Source of the DNA: Flavobacterium psychrophilum
Lineage (GTDB): Bacteria; Bacteroidota; Bacteroidia; Flavobacteriales; Flavobacteriaceae
Length of the DNA stretch: 64,000 nucleotides
Direction of reading: 5' to 3'
NCBI GenBank assembly: GCA_003243255.1
Contig: QFQM01000001.1
Location: 1 to 64,000, forward strand
The position numbers and the translations under genes were made by a program. How positions within the stretch are numbered: the first letter of the stretch is position 1; each line of letters opens with the position of its first letter. The notes under the pieces are model-generated. The model was not told where the DNA came from. It saw only the letters and a list, made by a program, of their open reading frames with translations, and searched no databases. Shown here piece by piece: positions 9,394 through 16,644 of this stretch.

Positions 9394-9508
9394 CAACAGT
9401 GGCTTCCCCTCTTTCGGAGAGTGTTGCGCCGCGGCGAATGGGGTGGTTTACTTTTCTACAAATGAACCACCCCGGCTTTCAGCCACCCCTCCGGAGGAGG
9501 GGAAACCT
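9394..9508. repeat. CAACAGTGG...ACCACCCC palindromic repeat, copy 1
   Basis: The left arm begins CAACAGTGGCTTCCCCTC and the right arm contains ACCACCCCGGCTTTCAGCC and ends in GGAGGGGAAACCT. The loop is a short AT-rich spacer. Other copies lie at 23021-23140 and 30054-30171, and a copy split by a DUF559 gene at 13061-13582. Confidence 0.75.
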
Positions 9509-9607
9509 ATCGCACCCACTCACTCGTTCTTACAAACCCAACACCGATAAAATTTTAACAGGATTAATTTTATTTTACTATTATTGTATTGCTAACCAAT
9601 ACTATAT

Positions 9608-10216
9608 ATGAAAAAACTATTACTCCTATTATTGCTGTGCCCTGTTTTGGCTATGGCCAAAACCATCCTTCCCGGCACGATTACCTTTAACGACAACACT
9701 ACACGAACAGGCCTGATAGAAATTCAGGACGACCACAAGCAGCAACGCATCTTTTTTAAGACCGACAAAAAAGCCCAGAAAGAAACCATTTCTATTGACG
9801 ACGTTCAATTTTATGTGGTGACCAACGAAGCCAACGAAAAAATTAAATTCTACACCCTAAAGCTGGCTGTTGTTCCCAACTTCAGCACGAAGTATAAGAT
9901 CTCGGATAAAAAATCGTGGGTACGCCTTGAGAAAGCCGGGGAAGTAAACATCATAACGGCATGGAATGCCAAAGGGGCCGTATATTACCTGCACAAACCC
10001 CACGAAGACTTTGCGCGCTACCTGATCACACTATATGGTGAAAACGGCTGTTGCAGCCACTTTAAGATGTTTAAGTTTGACATGGAAAGGATTTTTAAGG
10101 ATGACTGCCCTGACCTGGTAAAATCACTTGACACATTAGATAAAGACGAGTTTAGAACTCACGGACCCTTTTTGGCAGCGATACTTTTTACGCAATATTG
10201 CGATATACATGAGTAA
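9608..10216 (+). CDS. Exported protein of unknown function (paralogue of the next gene)
   Basis: A 202-residue protein with a signal peptide (MKKLLLLLLLCPVLAMAK). The mature part starts with a beta-rich segment TILPGTITFNDNTTRTGLIE, and similar spacing recurs in the next gene (ATITYMDGTTRTGFANI), so the two are tandem paralogues about 45 bases apart. The C-terminal part is Cys-containing (GENGCCSHF and DDCPDL). The pattern of a short strand pair followed by FKTDKKAQKE resembles small Bacteroidota envelope proteins, but no family was recognised. The pair sits between dksA-like and lspA. Confidence 0.75.
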   Translation: MKKLLLLLLLCPVLAMAKTILPGTITFNDNTTRTGLIEIQDDHKQQRIFFKTDKKAQKETISIDDVQFYVVTNEANEKIKFYTLKLAVVPNFSTKYKISDKKSWVRLEKAGEVNIITAWNAKGAVYYLHKPHEDFARYLITLYGENGCCSHFKMFKFDMERIFKDDCPDLVKSLDTLDKDEFRTHGPFLAAILFTQYCDIHE

Positions 10217-10260
10217 TCTTTAGAAGCTTTTACACCTAACTATAACCAACTAATTTAACC

Positions 10261-10878
10261 ATGAAAAAATTACTTTTTCTGCTATTGCTATGCCCTTTAA
10301 TGGTTATGGCGGAAGATTTCTATCCTGCAACCATAACTTATATGGATGGCACAACCCGTACAGGATTTGCAAACATTCCCGCAATGCAGATTTACAAACT
10401 TAAATTTAAGGAAACCGCAAAAGGGAAAGTCGAAAAAATCGATAATTCTTTGCTTAAAAGCATGGAACTTATTGATAAGAAGGGTAAAAAAATGAGTTTT
10501 GTCGCTTTACGCTGGAGTAATTGGAGCAACTGGTCAAAAAAGTTCATTTTCGATGAAAAAAAATCCTGGGCACAAATCATAAAACAAGGTAAGGTTAGCT
10601 ATGTAATTTACTATAGTTATGAATCCGTAAATACACGGGGAGGCTACGACAATCACATCTGGATAGAGGGAGACGATTTTTCTTATGGCTATTTCGTAAC
10701 ACTTGGAGGATTTACTATAAGCGTTGGCTATTTTGATGCATTTGAAACCAAAAGCAAGTTCATATTTGAAAAAGATTGCCCCGAAATGATAAAAAAGATA
10801 ACTAAGAAAGAATTCGAGAAGAAAGGAATCGAATACCTTACTGAACTCTACGACGAAAACTGCGGCAGCACCAAATAA
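10261..10878 (+). CDS. Exported protein of unknown function (paralogue of the previous gene)
   Basis: 205 residues with signal peptide MKKLLFLLLLCPLMVMAE. Shared features with the preceding gene: the TITYMDGTTRTGF strand pair, a basic segment near residue 50, a DEKKSWAQI motif (compare DKKSWVRL), and an acidic-Cys segment ahead of the C-terminus (EKDCPEMIKKI compared with KDDCPDLVKSL). It probably arose by tandem duplication and shares a transcript with its partner. A terminator follows immediately. Function not known. Confidence 0.75.
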   Translation: MKKLLFLLLLCPLMVMAEDFYPATITYMDGTTRTGFANIPAMQIYKLKFKETAKGKVEKIDNSLLKSMELIDKKGKKMSFVALRWSNWSNWSKKFIFDEKKSWAQIIKQGKVSYVIYYSYESVNTRGGYDNHIWIEGDDFSYGYFVTLGGFTISVGYFDAFETKSKFIFEKDCPEMIKKITKKEFEKKGIEYLTELYDENCGSTK

Positions 10879-10880
10879 AT

Positions 10881-10910
10881 AAAACGGCTCATTTAGAGCC
10901 GTTTTGTTTT
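10881..10910. terminator. Bidirectional terminator
   Basis: AAAACGGCTC (10881-10890) pairs with GAGCCGTTTT (10896-10905) and is followed by GTTTTAT. It separates the plus-strand paralogue pair from the convergent response-regulator gene. Confidence 0.85.
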
Positions 10911-10917
10911 ATATAAA

Positions 10918-11361
10918 TTATCCCCTGATTACAAATTCTTCCGACTCCTGCAAAACGCGGTGGTTTTTCCAGTCGTAGGTCAGCATTCTTTCAATTACTT
11001 CGCGAAGCTTATCCATGTTGCATGGTTTTACCATATAATGACCTGCCCCATTTTCTTCTGCCTGACGGATATCAAGTTCGCTGGAGCTGGTAGAATAAAC
11101 TACAACAGGCAATGATCTTAGTGCAGGAAACTCCCTTACACGCTTAAGCGTATCAAGTCCGTTAAGTATCGGCATATTAATATCCAGGAAGAGTATATCG
11201 GGTACATCGCCGCTTTCTTTGAGTCGGCTGATAAGTTCCTGTCCGTTAGAAAAAACAGTCAGATTGCAATCGGCAGATATATCCTGCAATGCAAGTTTGA
11301 AGAAAAGAACATCATCGTTATCGTCTTCAGCGAGAAAAATATTTTTAAGGAGGTGTTTCAT
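10918..11361 (-). CDS. Single-domain response regulator (CheY-like receiver)
   Basis: 147 residues, receiver domain only. Acidic pocket EDD at 12-14, phospho-acceptor Asp60 in LFLDINMP, switch residues Ser90/Thr91 in VVYSTSS, and Lys112 in MVKPC. The subtype matches the regulator at 383-799 (YSTSS after the fourth strand). No kinase gene is adjacent, so it is an orphan. A short C-terminal tail (SEEFVIRG) follows the last helix. Partner and output are unknown. Confidence 0.9.
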   Translation of the reverse strand: MKHLLKNIFLAEDDNDDVLFFKLALQDISADCNLTVFSNGQELISRLKESGDVPDILFLDINMPILNGLDTLKRVREFPALRSLPVVVYSTSSSELDIRQAEENGAGHYMVKPCNMDKLREVIERMLTYDWKNHRVLQESEEFVIRG

Positions 11362-11740
11362 AACTATTCTGTTTAGGTTACACTAAAAGATAGCTTCTAA
11401 AAGAATAGCCATGCTAGGAGTTAGACTGATAAAAAGTAAATTTTGGCATTAATTGCTTCGGTAAAGGTACGCTTTAATATCTACCAAACGAGGATTAATT
11501 GTTAAATTATTGATTTTTAATACTTTTACTCTGTGAAATACCATTTACACATGACTAAACACCCAAAACATTAAATACTCTAGCACCTCCGGAAATGAGC
11601 CGCCTTTATTCAACTTTTAAAAAAGTAATCGCAAGACTTTGGAGTGAAGCTTCAGATCAACAAATAAACTTTTCCCAAATCCGCATTCAGATAGCATCCA
11701 TATCAATAATTCGATTATTTTTGCGTGTAAAATTTAAAGA
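11362..11740. other. Intergenic region between response regulator and lspA
   Basis: 379 bases without a gene. It holds the start-side region of the divergent response regulator, one GAGTGAAGCT word (11642-11651) joined to a CAACAAATAAAC arm, and the lspA -7 element at 11716-11723. Nothing else was recognised. Confidence 0.5.
11716..11723 (+). promoter_or_regulatory. Probable -7 promoter element for lspA
   Basis: TATTTTTG fits the Bacteroidota -7 consensus TAnnTTTG and lies 17 bases ahead of the lspA ATG. A clear -33 TTG at 19-21 bases upstream was not found. Confidence 0.45.
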
Positions 11741-12334
11741 ATGTCCTTAAAGAAAGCCTATCTTATTGTCATACTGGTACTGATAATAGACCAACTGTCA
11801 AAAATCTACATCAAAACCAACTTCATGCTTAATGAAGAGGTACTCGTTTTTGACTGGTTCAGGATACGCTTTATAGAAAATGAAGGCATGGCATGGGGTG
11901 CCAAGATTCCCGGCACCTACGGAAAAATATTCCTTACCCTTTTCAGGATCGTAGCTGTAGCAGGTATTGGCTGGTGGCTCGCCGATGCGGTTAAAAAAAA
12001 CCAGTCAAAATACCTTATCGTTTCGATAGCGCTTATACTTGCCGGAGCTTTTGGGAACATTATCGACTCAGTATTTTACGGAGTGATATTTGATCATAGT
12101 GTTGGCCAGGTTGCTACACTATTCTCTGACCATCCTTACGGAACCGTACTGCACGGTAAAGTGGTAGATATGCTGTACTTCCCTTTATTTGAAGGTACTT
12201 TCCCGGATTGGTTTCCTATTTGGGGCGGTGAGTATTTTAACTTCTTCAACGCTATCTTTAATATTGCCGATGCCGCTATCTCTATAGGTGTAGGTATACT
12301 GATCGTATTCAACAAGAAAGCATTCGCTAAGTAG
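11741..12334 (+). CDS. lspA: Lipoprotein signal peptidase (signal peptidase II)
   Basis: Inner-membrane aspartyl protease that removes the signal peptide of prolipoproteins after lipidation. The 197-residue product has four predicted membrane segments (about 6-22, 63-82, 90-106 and 172-191). The catalytic aspartates expected for the family are Asp143 in GKVVDMLYF and Asp177 in FNIADAAI. Other conserved pieces are IENEGMAWG (45-53) and GAFGNIID (102-109). A loop of about 30 residues between GNIID and GKVVD is longer than in the E. coli enzyme, as seen in Bacteroidota. In related genomes lspA usually follows the dksA-like gene directly; here two exported paralogues and a response regulator intervene. 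Confidence 0.96.
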   Translation: MSLKKAYLIVILVLIIDQLSKIYIKTNFMLNEEVLVFDWFRIRFIENEGMAWGAKIPGTYGKIFLTLFRIVAVAGIGWWLADAVKKNQSKYLIVSIALILAGAFGNIIDSVFYGVIFDHSVGQVATLFSDHPYGTVLHGKVVDMLYFPLFEGTFPDWFPIWGGEYFNFFNAIFNIADAAISIGVGILIVFNKKAFAK

Positions 12335-12344
12335 TTGATACGTG

Positions 12345-12409
12345 GATTTGGTTATTTGGTTATTCGTATCAAGTGCTAACGAATGAGTGAAGCTTCAAAT
12401 AACCAAATC
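12345..12409. repeat. Hairpin repeat with GAGTGAAGCT in the loop
   Basis: GATTTGGTTATTTG (12345-12358) pairs perfectly with CAAATAACCAAATC (12396-12409), and the 37-base loop contains GAGTGAAGCT (12385-12394). It sits between the convergent lspA and fthC genes and could end both transcripts. Confidence 0.8.
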
Positions 12410-12977
12410 AACGAATAAACGAATAAACATTTTCAGGGGTAATACAATAATCCAGCGGTACATCAGTATCAAAAGCATCAATAGGCTCGGTTTCTGCCTC
12501 GAAAAACGACAGCCCTGCTGTTATCACATCTTTTCTGCATTCGCTCAGGAAACGGTCGTAAAAGCCCTTTCCGTAGCCTACGCGCTGGCCGTTGTTATCA
12601 AACGCCAGCAACGGCACAAACACCACATCAATTTTATTGGAGGGCACTTCAATACCGTCAACAGGCTCGGGGATTCCGAATTTGCTCTTAACCAGCTTAG
12701 TGTTATCTGTAAGCAGAAAATGGATCATGCGGTGCGTCTCAAAGTCAGATCGTGATACTATTATCTCTTTGTCTTTTCCGGCAAGAAGGTGCAGAATGAA
12801 ATCGGTATGCACCTCTCGCTGCTCTTCCATAGTCAGGAACAGGTGAAAGTAGGTTTTATCCCAAATATCAAGCGACAGTACCTTATTGGCAATGGCAAGG
12901 CTTTTATCCTCTATTTCCTCTAAGGATAATGCCTGGCGAAGGTTTTTGTAATGAAGGCGAAGTGATGGTTTGTCCAT
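12408..12977 (-). CDS. 5-formyltetrahydrofolate cyclo-ligase
   Basis: Cytoplasmic ATP-dependent enzyme converting 5-formyl-THF to 5,10-methenyl-THF (one-carbon metabolism). The 189-residue length is normal for the family. The diagnostic nucleotide/folate loop RVGYGKGFYDRFL lies at about 132-144, preceded by DVVFVPLLAFD (117-127). The N-terminus has the basic LRLHYKNLRQAL helix. The 3' end overlaps the arm of the hairpin repeat at 12345-12409 by two bases. It appears monocistronic. Confidence 0.93.
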   Translation of the reverse strand: MDKPSLRLHYKNLRQALSLEEIEDKSLAIANKVLSLDIWDKTYFHLFLTMEEQREVHTDFILHLLAGKDKEIIVSRSDFETHRMIHFLLTDNTKLVKSKFGIPEPVDGIEVPSNKIDVVFVPLLAFDNNGQRVGYGKGFYDRFLSECRKDVITAGLSFFEAETEPIDAFDTDVPLDYCITPENVYSFIR

Positions 12978-13060
12978 GAGGCAAAGATAAGAAGTTTACA
13001 GTCGCAGTCGCAGTTTTCGAACGCGAACCTGCCTGCCGGCAAAGAGGTCTGCGTGTTCAG

Positions 13061-13582
13061 CAACAGTGGTTTCCCCTCCTTTGGAGGGGTGCCCATAGGG
13101 CGGGGTGGTTTAAACAGGACCAAACTCAATAACTATATACTGTTCGAGTTCTATCAAAACATTTGAAAGATCATTCCTTACTCTAAATTCTGATATCCTA
13201 TAAATCCTAAGTCCCAACGAAGTAAGAAATTTATCTCTGATAGCATCATACGCATCTTTATCATTATGACTTGAACCGTCAATTTCTATAACCAAGCCAA
13301 GAGTTTTCACATAGAAATCCACAATATAATTACCTATAATTCTCTGTCGATCAAAATCAATTCCATAGAAAGAACCATTTTTAACCTGCTTCCAAAAAAC
13401 AACTTCAGAGATTACTCCCATCTTCCTTAGCTTTTTTGCTCTGACCAATAAGGCTGCATTATAAGGAAGGTTTTGAACAAAGTTCCTGTAGATTGGAACT
13501 GAATTGATTTCAACTAAAATTTCTTTTTGCATAATTTGAACCACCCCGGCTTTCAGCCACCCCTCCAAAGGAGGGGAAACCT
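13061..13582. mobile_element. Palindromic repeat whose loop is replaced by a DUF559 endonuclease gene
   Basis: Left arm 13061-13111 (CAACAGTGGTTTCCCCTCC ... GGGCGGGGTGGTTT) and right arm 13538-13582 (GAACCACCCCGGCTTTCAG ... GGAGGGGAAACC) match the two arms of the gene-free repeats at 9394, 23021 and 30054. In those copies only about 20-35 bases separate the arms; here a complete DUF559 gene occupies that place. Interpreted as the gene-carrying form of the repeat. Mobility is an inference. Confidence 0.6.
13110..13532 (-). CDS. DUF559-domain endonuclease-like protein (Vsr/PD-(D/E)XK fold)
   Basis: The start at ATG 13532 gives 140 residues (MQKEILVE...); an upstream ATG at 13568 would read through the flanking repeat and is rejected. 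The family signature is clear: an N-terminal LRKMGVISEVVFWKQVKN helix region, then GIDFDRQRIIGNYIVDFYVK, then LGLVIEIDGSSHND with the catalytic-type acidic residues (D in YIVDFYV; E and D in VIEIDGSSH), then LRIYRISEFRVRNDL. DUF559 proteins resemble very-short-patch repair and other PD-(D/E)XK nucleases. The gene is enclosed by the arms of a dispersed palindrome, which suggests it travels with, or acts on, that repeat. The substrate has not been shown. Confidence 0.88.
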   Translation of the reverse strand: MQKEILVEINSVPIYRNFVQNLPYNAALLVRAKKLRKMGVISEVVFWKQVKNGSFYGIDFDRQRIIGNYIVDFYVKTLGLVIEIDGSSHNDKDAYDAIRDKFLTSLGLRIYRISEFRVRNDLSNVLIELEQYIVIEFGPV

Positions 13583-13776
13583 GTTAGTACGTTAAAACAC
13601 CTAAGATAATAAATCCGTCCAGATCCGCGTCCATCCGCCCAGATCCGCGGCATCCGCGTTCCATCCCCAATGTTAAGTTTTCACTCCTACCGCAATCCTT
13701 AACATTGAAAACCTGTTTTTTCAGTTTTCCTGTGTTAATTTTGCGTTAATTAAATGTAAATTCTAACAACAAGACC
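13583..13776. other. Short repeat-derived spacer before 13777
   Basis: Contains tandem-like words CCGCGTCCATCCGCC and CCAGATCCGCGGCATCCG (13618-13660), similar to the ACGCGGATGAACGCGG words at 9241 and 27302. No gene seen. Confidence 0.4.
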
Positions 13777-14100
13777 ATGAACAGGACTGATTTAAGACTG
13801 GTGCAGTACTCAGTAACACAAAAAGTAAAATCTAAGAAAAGTAAGAAATCAACTTCTAAGAAAGTAAAAGCAATAGGCTACTTCCATATTTGGGGTGCTA
13901 ATGCCGACAAAAAAGGAAATGAGAAATTCTATGCGCTTGTAGAAGACGCTAACACAGGCAGCCTTACAGAAGTTGCGCACAAAGACGTTCGTTTCCTTAC
14001 TGAAGACGAAGTTGAGATGCTTTACAACCAGGTAGAAGAAATACTTCTTAAAGAAGAGGTTGTTGCCGAAGGCCCTGCTGAAGAAGCTAAAGCTGAATAA
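13777..14100 (+). CDS. Conserved small basic/acidic protein of unknown function
   Basis: 107 residues, no signal peptide. The N-terminal third is very basic (VKSKKSKKSTSKKVK), the middle forms a compact strand-rich part (AIGYFHIWGANADKKGNEKFYALVED), and the C-terminus is acidic (EEVVAEGPAEEAKAE). This charge distribution suggests a nucleic-acid or ribosome-associated protein, but this is only inference. It has its own terminator. No family was recognised. Confidence 0.65.
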   Translation: MNRTDLRLVQYSVTQKVKSKKSKKSTSKKVKAIGYFHIWGANADKKGNEKFYALVEDANTGSLTEVAHKDVRFLTEDEVEMLYNQVEEILLKEEVVAEGPAEEAKAE

Positions 14101-14145
14101 GCCCACACGCTGTCCTGAAAAAATATAAAACACACGAAACACAAA

Positions 14146-14172
14146 ATGCCTCCTTCAATGGGAGGCATTTTT
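14146..14172 (+). terminator. Rho-independent terminator
   Basis: ATGCCTCC (14146-14153) pairs with GGAGGCAT (14161-14168), followed by TTTTTG. It ends the transcript of the gene finishing at 14100. Confidence 0.85.
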
Positions 14173-14175
14173 GTT

Positions 14176-14261
14176 GATTTGGTTATACGGTCATTTGTTG
14201 ATTTGTAGCTTCACTCTTGCTGTCAAAGCCTGAGTTGATCAAATTAACAAATAACCAAATC
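14176..14261. repeat. Hairpin repeat with AGCTTCACTC in the loop
   Basis: GATTTGGTTAT (14176-14186) pairs with ATAACCAAATC (14251-14261), and ATTTGTTGATTTG (14193-14205) pairs with CAAATTAACAAAT (14240-14252) with one mismatch. The loop opens with AGCTTCACTC (14207-14216). It lies between convergent genes. Confidence 0.8.
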
Positions 14262-14272
14262 CACGCATCAAC

Positions 14273-14641
14273 TTACTCTACCTTCTCATACTCCAGCGTA
14301 CCCAACAGGGGCAATGAGATAACTCTTTTTTTAGCATCGAAATACTCCACAGTAAAAGTTTCGCTTACAATCACGCCTACAGTGATAGTAAGCTTTTTGT
14401 TACTGTCTGTAAGTTTCCAATGGCCGTTGTGCCTATCAGCACCTATAAGGCTGTGAAAATCACCATTAGCGTCAAATACCTGGTATACTTCTGTTGTTTT
14501 AAATTTTTCCTTAATGTCTTTTTCTTTGCCTCCTTTAGTAAATTTTACCAGTTTCCATTTCCCCACAAGTTCGGTAGCGGTTTGGGCGTTAACTGTTGTC
14601 ATCGTAAATAACAGAGCAACAAATGCGAATAGTTTTTTCAT
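14273..14641 (-). CDS. Exported lipocalin-like protein
   Basis: The start at 14641 gives a signal peptide (MKKLFAFVALLFTMTTVNAQ); the longer reading from 14686 lacks sense upstream. The mature ~100 residues look like a small lipocalin-like beta-barrel: ELVGKWKLVKFTKGGKEKD, the VYQVFDANGDFHSL strand, GHWKLTDSNKKLTITVG, and a closing LEYEKVE. Such proteins are common in Bacteroidota and probably bind small hydrophobic ligands in the periplasm, but the ligand is unknown. Gene ends close to the hairpin repeat at 14176-14261. Confidence 0.75.
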   Translation of the reverse strand: MKKLFAFVALLFTMTTVNAQTATELVGKWKLVKFTKGGKEKDIKEKFKTTEVYQVFDANGDFHSLIGADRHNGHWKLTDSNKKLTITVGVIVSETFTVEYFDAKKRVISLPLLGTLEYEKVE

Positions 14642-14801
14642 GGTTGTATTTTTATGGTTTAGAAGGTAAATATAAACGCTAATCACTTATGTAAAATTCT
14701 AATTTAGAGAGTTTTAACACAAATATAGTTATAACACACAACACGGATTACTCAGATTTTCACAGATTAAAAACTTGTAGCTATATTTGTTTAGACAACA
14801 A

Positions 14802-14908
14802 ACACACCCCTAACCCCTCTCAAGAGGGGAACAGCTTCACTCAAACCCTAAAGCAAGAGTGGCGGACAAGAGTAGGAGTTCCCCTCTTGAGAGGGGTTAG
14901 GGGTGTGT
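14802..14908. repeat. Perfect 31-bp inverted repeat with AGCTTCACTC at the loop start
   Basis: The arm at 14802-14832 (ACACACCCCTAACCCCTCTC...) is exactly complementary to 14878-14908. The 45-base loop starts with AGCTTCACTC (14833-14842). The arms are related to the CCTCTCC..GGAGAGG elements at 3298, 9358, 60100 and 62338. It stands 20 bases before the ATG of the DsbA-family gene, so a folded transcript could affect that gene. Confidence 0.85.
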
Positions 14909-14928
14909 CATCAAATAATCTTATAAAA

Positions 14929-15564
14929 ATGAAAATAGAAATATGGAGCGATATCATGTGTCCGTTTTGCTACATCGGCAAAAGGAGGTTTGACATGGCT
15001 ATGGAGCAGTTTGCCCATAAAGACAAAGTAGAAGTAATATGGAGAAGCTTTATGCTTTCGCCAGAGCTGCAAACCGACCCTTCTAAAAACATCAACCAGT
15101 TCCTTGCAGAGCATAAAGGTATCTCTGAAGAAGAAGCTGCCGAAATGAATGCTTATGTAACCAATATGGCTGCCGAAACAGGGCTAACCTACAATTTTGA
15201 CACTGCTATACCGGCCAATACGTTTAACGCACACAGATTCATTCATTTTGCTGCCGACCACGGAAAGGCTGCCGATGCTGAAGAAAAACTGTTCGCGGCC
15301 TACTTTACCGAAGGCCGTAATATAGACGATGCATCTACCCTGGTAGACATTGCTATCGAACTTGGACTGGATACTGATAAGCTGGCGCATGCCATGAGCA
15401 GTAACGGCTATGTTCAGGAAGTAACTACCGACTTGATGCACGCACAAAGCGTAGGCGTGCGTGGCGTACCTTTCTTTGCCTTTAACCGAAAGTATGCCAT
15501 CAGCGGCGCGCAGCCGGTTGAAGCCTTCTTAGAAACACTTGAAAAGGTATTTGCAGAGGAATAA
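14929..15564 (+). CDS. DsbA-family oxidoreductase (FrnE-like)
   Basis: The start at 14929 (MKIEIWSDIMCPFCYIGKRR) gives 211 residues; 14 extra upstream codons derive from the inverted repeat. The CPFC active-site pair (residues 11-14) sits in the thioredoxin fold, and the cis-proline loop is GVRGVPFFAFNRKYA near 178-190, followed by SGAQPVEAFLETLEKV. There is no signal peptide, so it acts in the cytoplasm like other FrnE/2-hydroxychromene-2-carboxylate-isomerase-type members. Its substrate is unknown. A terminator follows at 15624. Confidence 0.9.
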   Translation: MKIEIWSDIMCPFCYIGKRRFDMAMEQFAHKDKVEVIWRSFMLSPELQTDPSKNINQFLAEHKGISEEEAAEMNAYVTNMAAETGLTYNFDTAIPANTFNAHRFIHFAADHGKAADAEEKLFAAYFTEGRNIDDASTLVDIAIELGLDTDKLAHAMSSNGYVQEVTTDLMHAQSVGVRGVPFFAFNRKYAISGAQPVEAFLETLEKVFAEE

Positions 15565-15623
15565 AAATTTCGGGTTATTGGGTTTCGAGGTTCAGTGTTA
15601 AACCCACAACTCAATAACCCGAT

Positions 15624-15650
15624 AACGCTTTATGGGAGCGTTTTTTTATT
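15624..15650 (+). terminator. Terminator after DsbA-family gene
   Basis: AACGCT pairs with AGCGTT, followed by seven T. It overlaps the last codons of the convergent gene at 15630. A repeat hairpin (CGGGTTATTG with CAATAACCCG, 15570-15622) stands just before it. Confidence 0.7.
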
Positions 15651-16439
15651 AGCAGCAAGACATTTTATGTATTCCATAATCATGTCCCCGTCGTTTACAT
15701 CGGCATTATAAGTGCCTATTATTTTGCGTACGATCTTACTCTTCTGAAGTTTTTCGAGCGTACTGTCATCAATTTTTATACGCGGCCTGGTAGTAAGGTT
15801 ATAATTAGCCCCTACCTGAGTCACATCAATTACCGCATCCGGAAAACTAAGCTTTTCGCCATTTTCCAGCTCAAGGGTAACTCCTTTAATATCTTTCTTT
15901 TTAAAATTGGTTGTAGTAATGGCAACCCTGAGCTTAAACTGATCGTCTGCCGTACGGAAAAGGCACACATCTTCAATAAATGGGGTATGTATTTCGTCAA
16001 CATAGCCTTCAGCGGCAGATATCCACTTTTTGCCTTTCTCCAAACCATTGCAAAAATACCCTTCGGGAAACTGGATGCCTCCTATAACATTAAATACAAA
16101 ATCTTTTTTAGCACAGGTATTATAGTCATAATAAATAATACCGGTTTCAGGACTTTCGAGCGTTAGTACATAGTTCGTGTAACGCGGTTTGTAATCAACA
16201 ACCTTAAATGTTTTTCCAACAAGCGCGGCAGTATTGGTATACCGGGATCCTTTGTTGTAAACCGACCTGATTTCGGGATCGGTGTAAAATCCTTTGTAGC
16301 CTAAACCGGCTTCAGAGTCTTTTAATGGGAGTACCTTAAGTTCTTTACCCTTTAATAACTGAACTTCCTTGCCCGGGAAGTTTTGAGCAAACGTAATTGT
16401 AGTGAGTAAAGAACATAATAGCAACATTACATTCTTCAT
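15630..16439 (-). CDS. Exported protein of unknown function (paralogue of 38326-39126)
   Basis: 269 residues with signal peptide MKNVMLLLCSLLTTITFAQ. The mature part starts NFPGKEVQLLKGKELKVLPL, which aligns with NFPGEKVELLKDKTLKVLP of the gene at 38326-39126, and the similarity continues through GFYTDPEIRSVY / DFYTDAALKNIY, ALVGKTFKV / ELVGKEFKL and the C-terminal MEYIKCLAA / KEYFKCLQK. It is beta-rich and periplasmic or surface-exposed, with conserved Cys residues near the end. No family name was recognised. The pair spans the left flank and the interior of the prophage-derived region. Confidence 0.75.
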   Translation of the reverse strand: MKNVMLLLCSLLTTITFAQNFPGKEVQLLKGKELKVLPLKDSEAGLGYKGFYTDPEIRSVYNKGSRYTNTAALVGKTFKVVDYKPRYTNYVLTLESPETGIIYYDYNTCAKKDFVFNVIGGIQFPEGYFCNGLEKGKKWISAAEGYVDEIHTPFIEDVCLFRTADDQFKLRVAITTTNFKKKDIKGVTLELENGEKLSFPDAVIDVTQVGANYNLTTRPRIKIDDSTLEKLQKSKIVRKIIGTYNADVNDGDMIMEYIKCLAANKKTLP

Positions 16440-16644
16440 AGCTTTTCTTTTTCTTTTTTTGCAAATATATTTTGTTTAAGTTTTTTTAAATAAAAATATT
16501 CCTACTTTAACATTTTGAAAGAAAATAGCTGCATTTTAGCAGTTGTTTTTTGCTTTTTATCGATGTAAAAGAATATTTCTATCTGTTATTAACTATAACA
16601 GCTTTATAAGATTTTTCCCTAATTTATTTGCATATTAATTTGTT

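Noticed and set aside
9136..9550. Short ORFs on both strands in the repeat region
   Set aside because: They follow the dispersed repeats (for example CCTGCCTGCCGGCAGGCAGG and GGAGGGGAAACC) and have no protein-like composition.
13533..13568. Upstream start for the DUF559 gene
   Set aside because: The additional 12 codons are made of the palindromic repeat arm and do not match the family's N-terminus.
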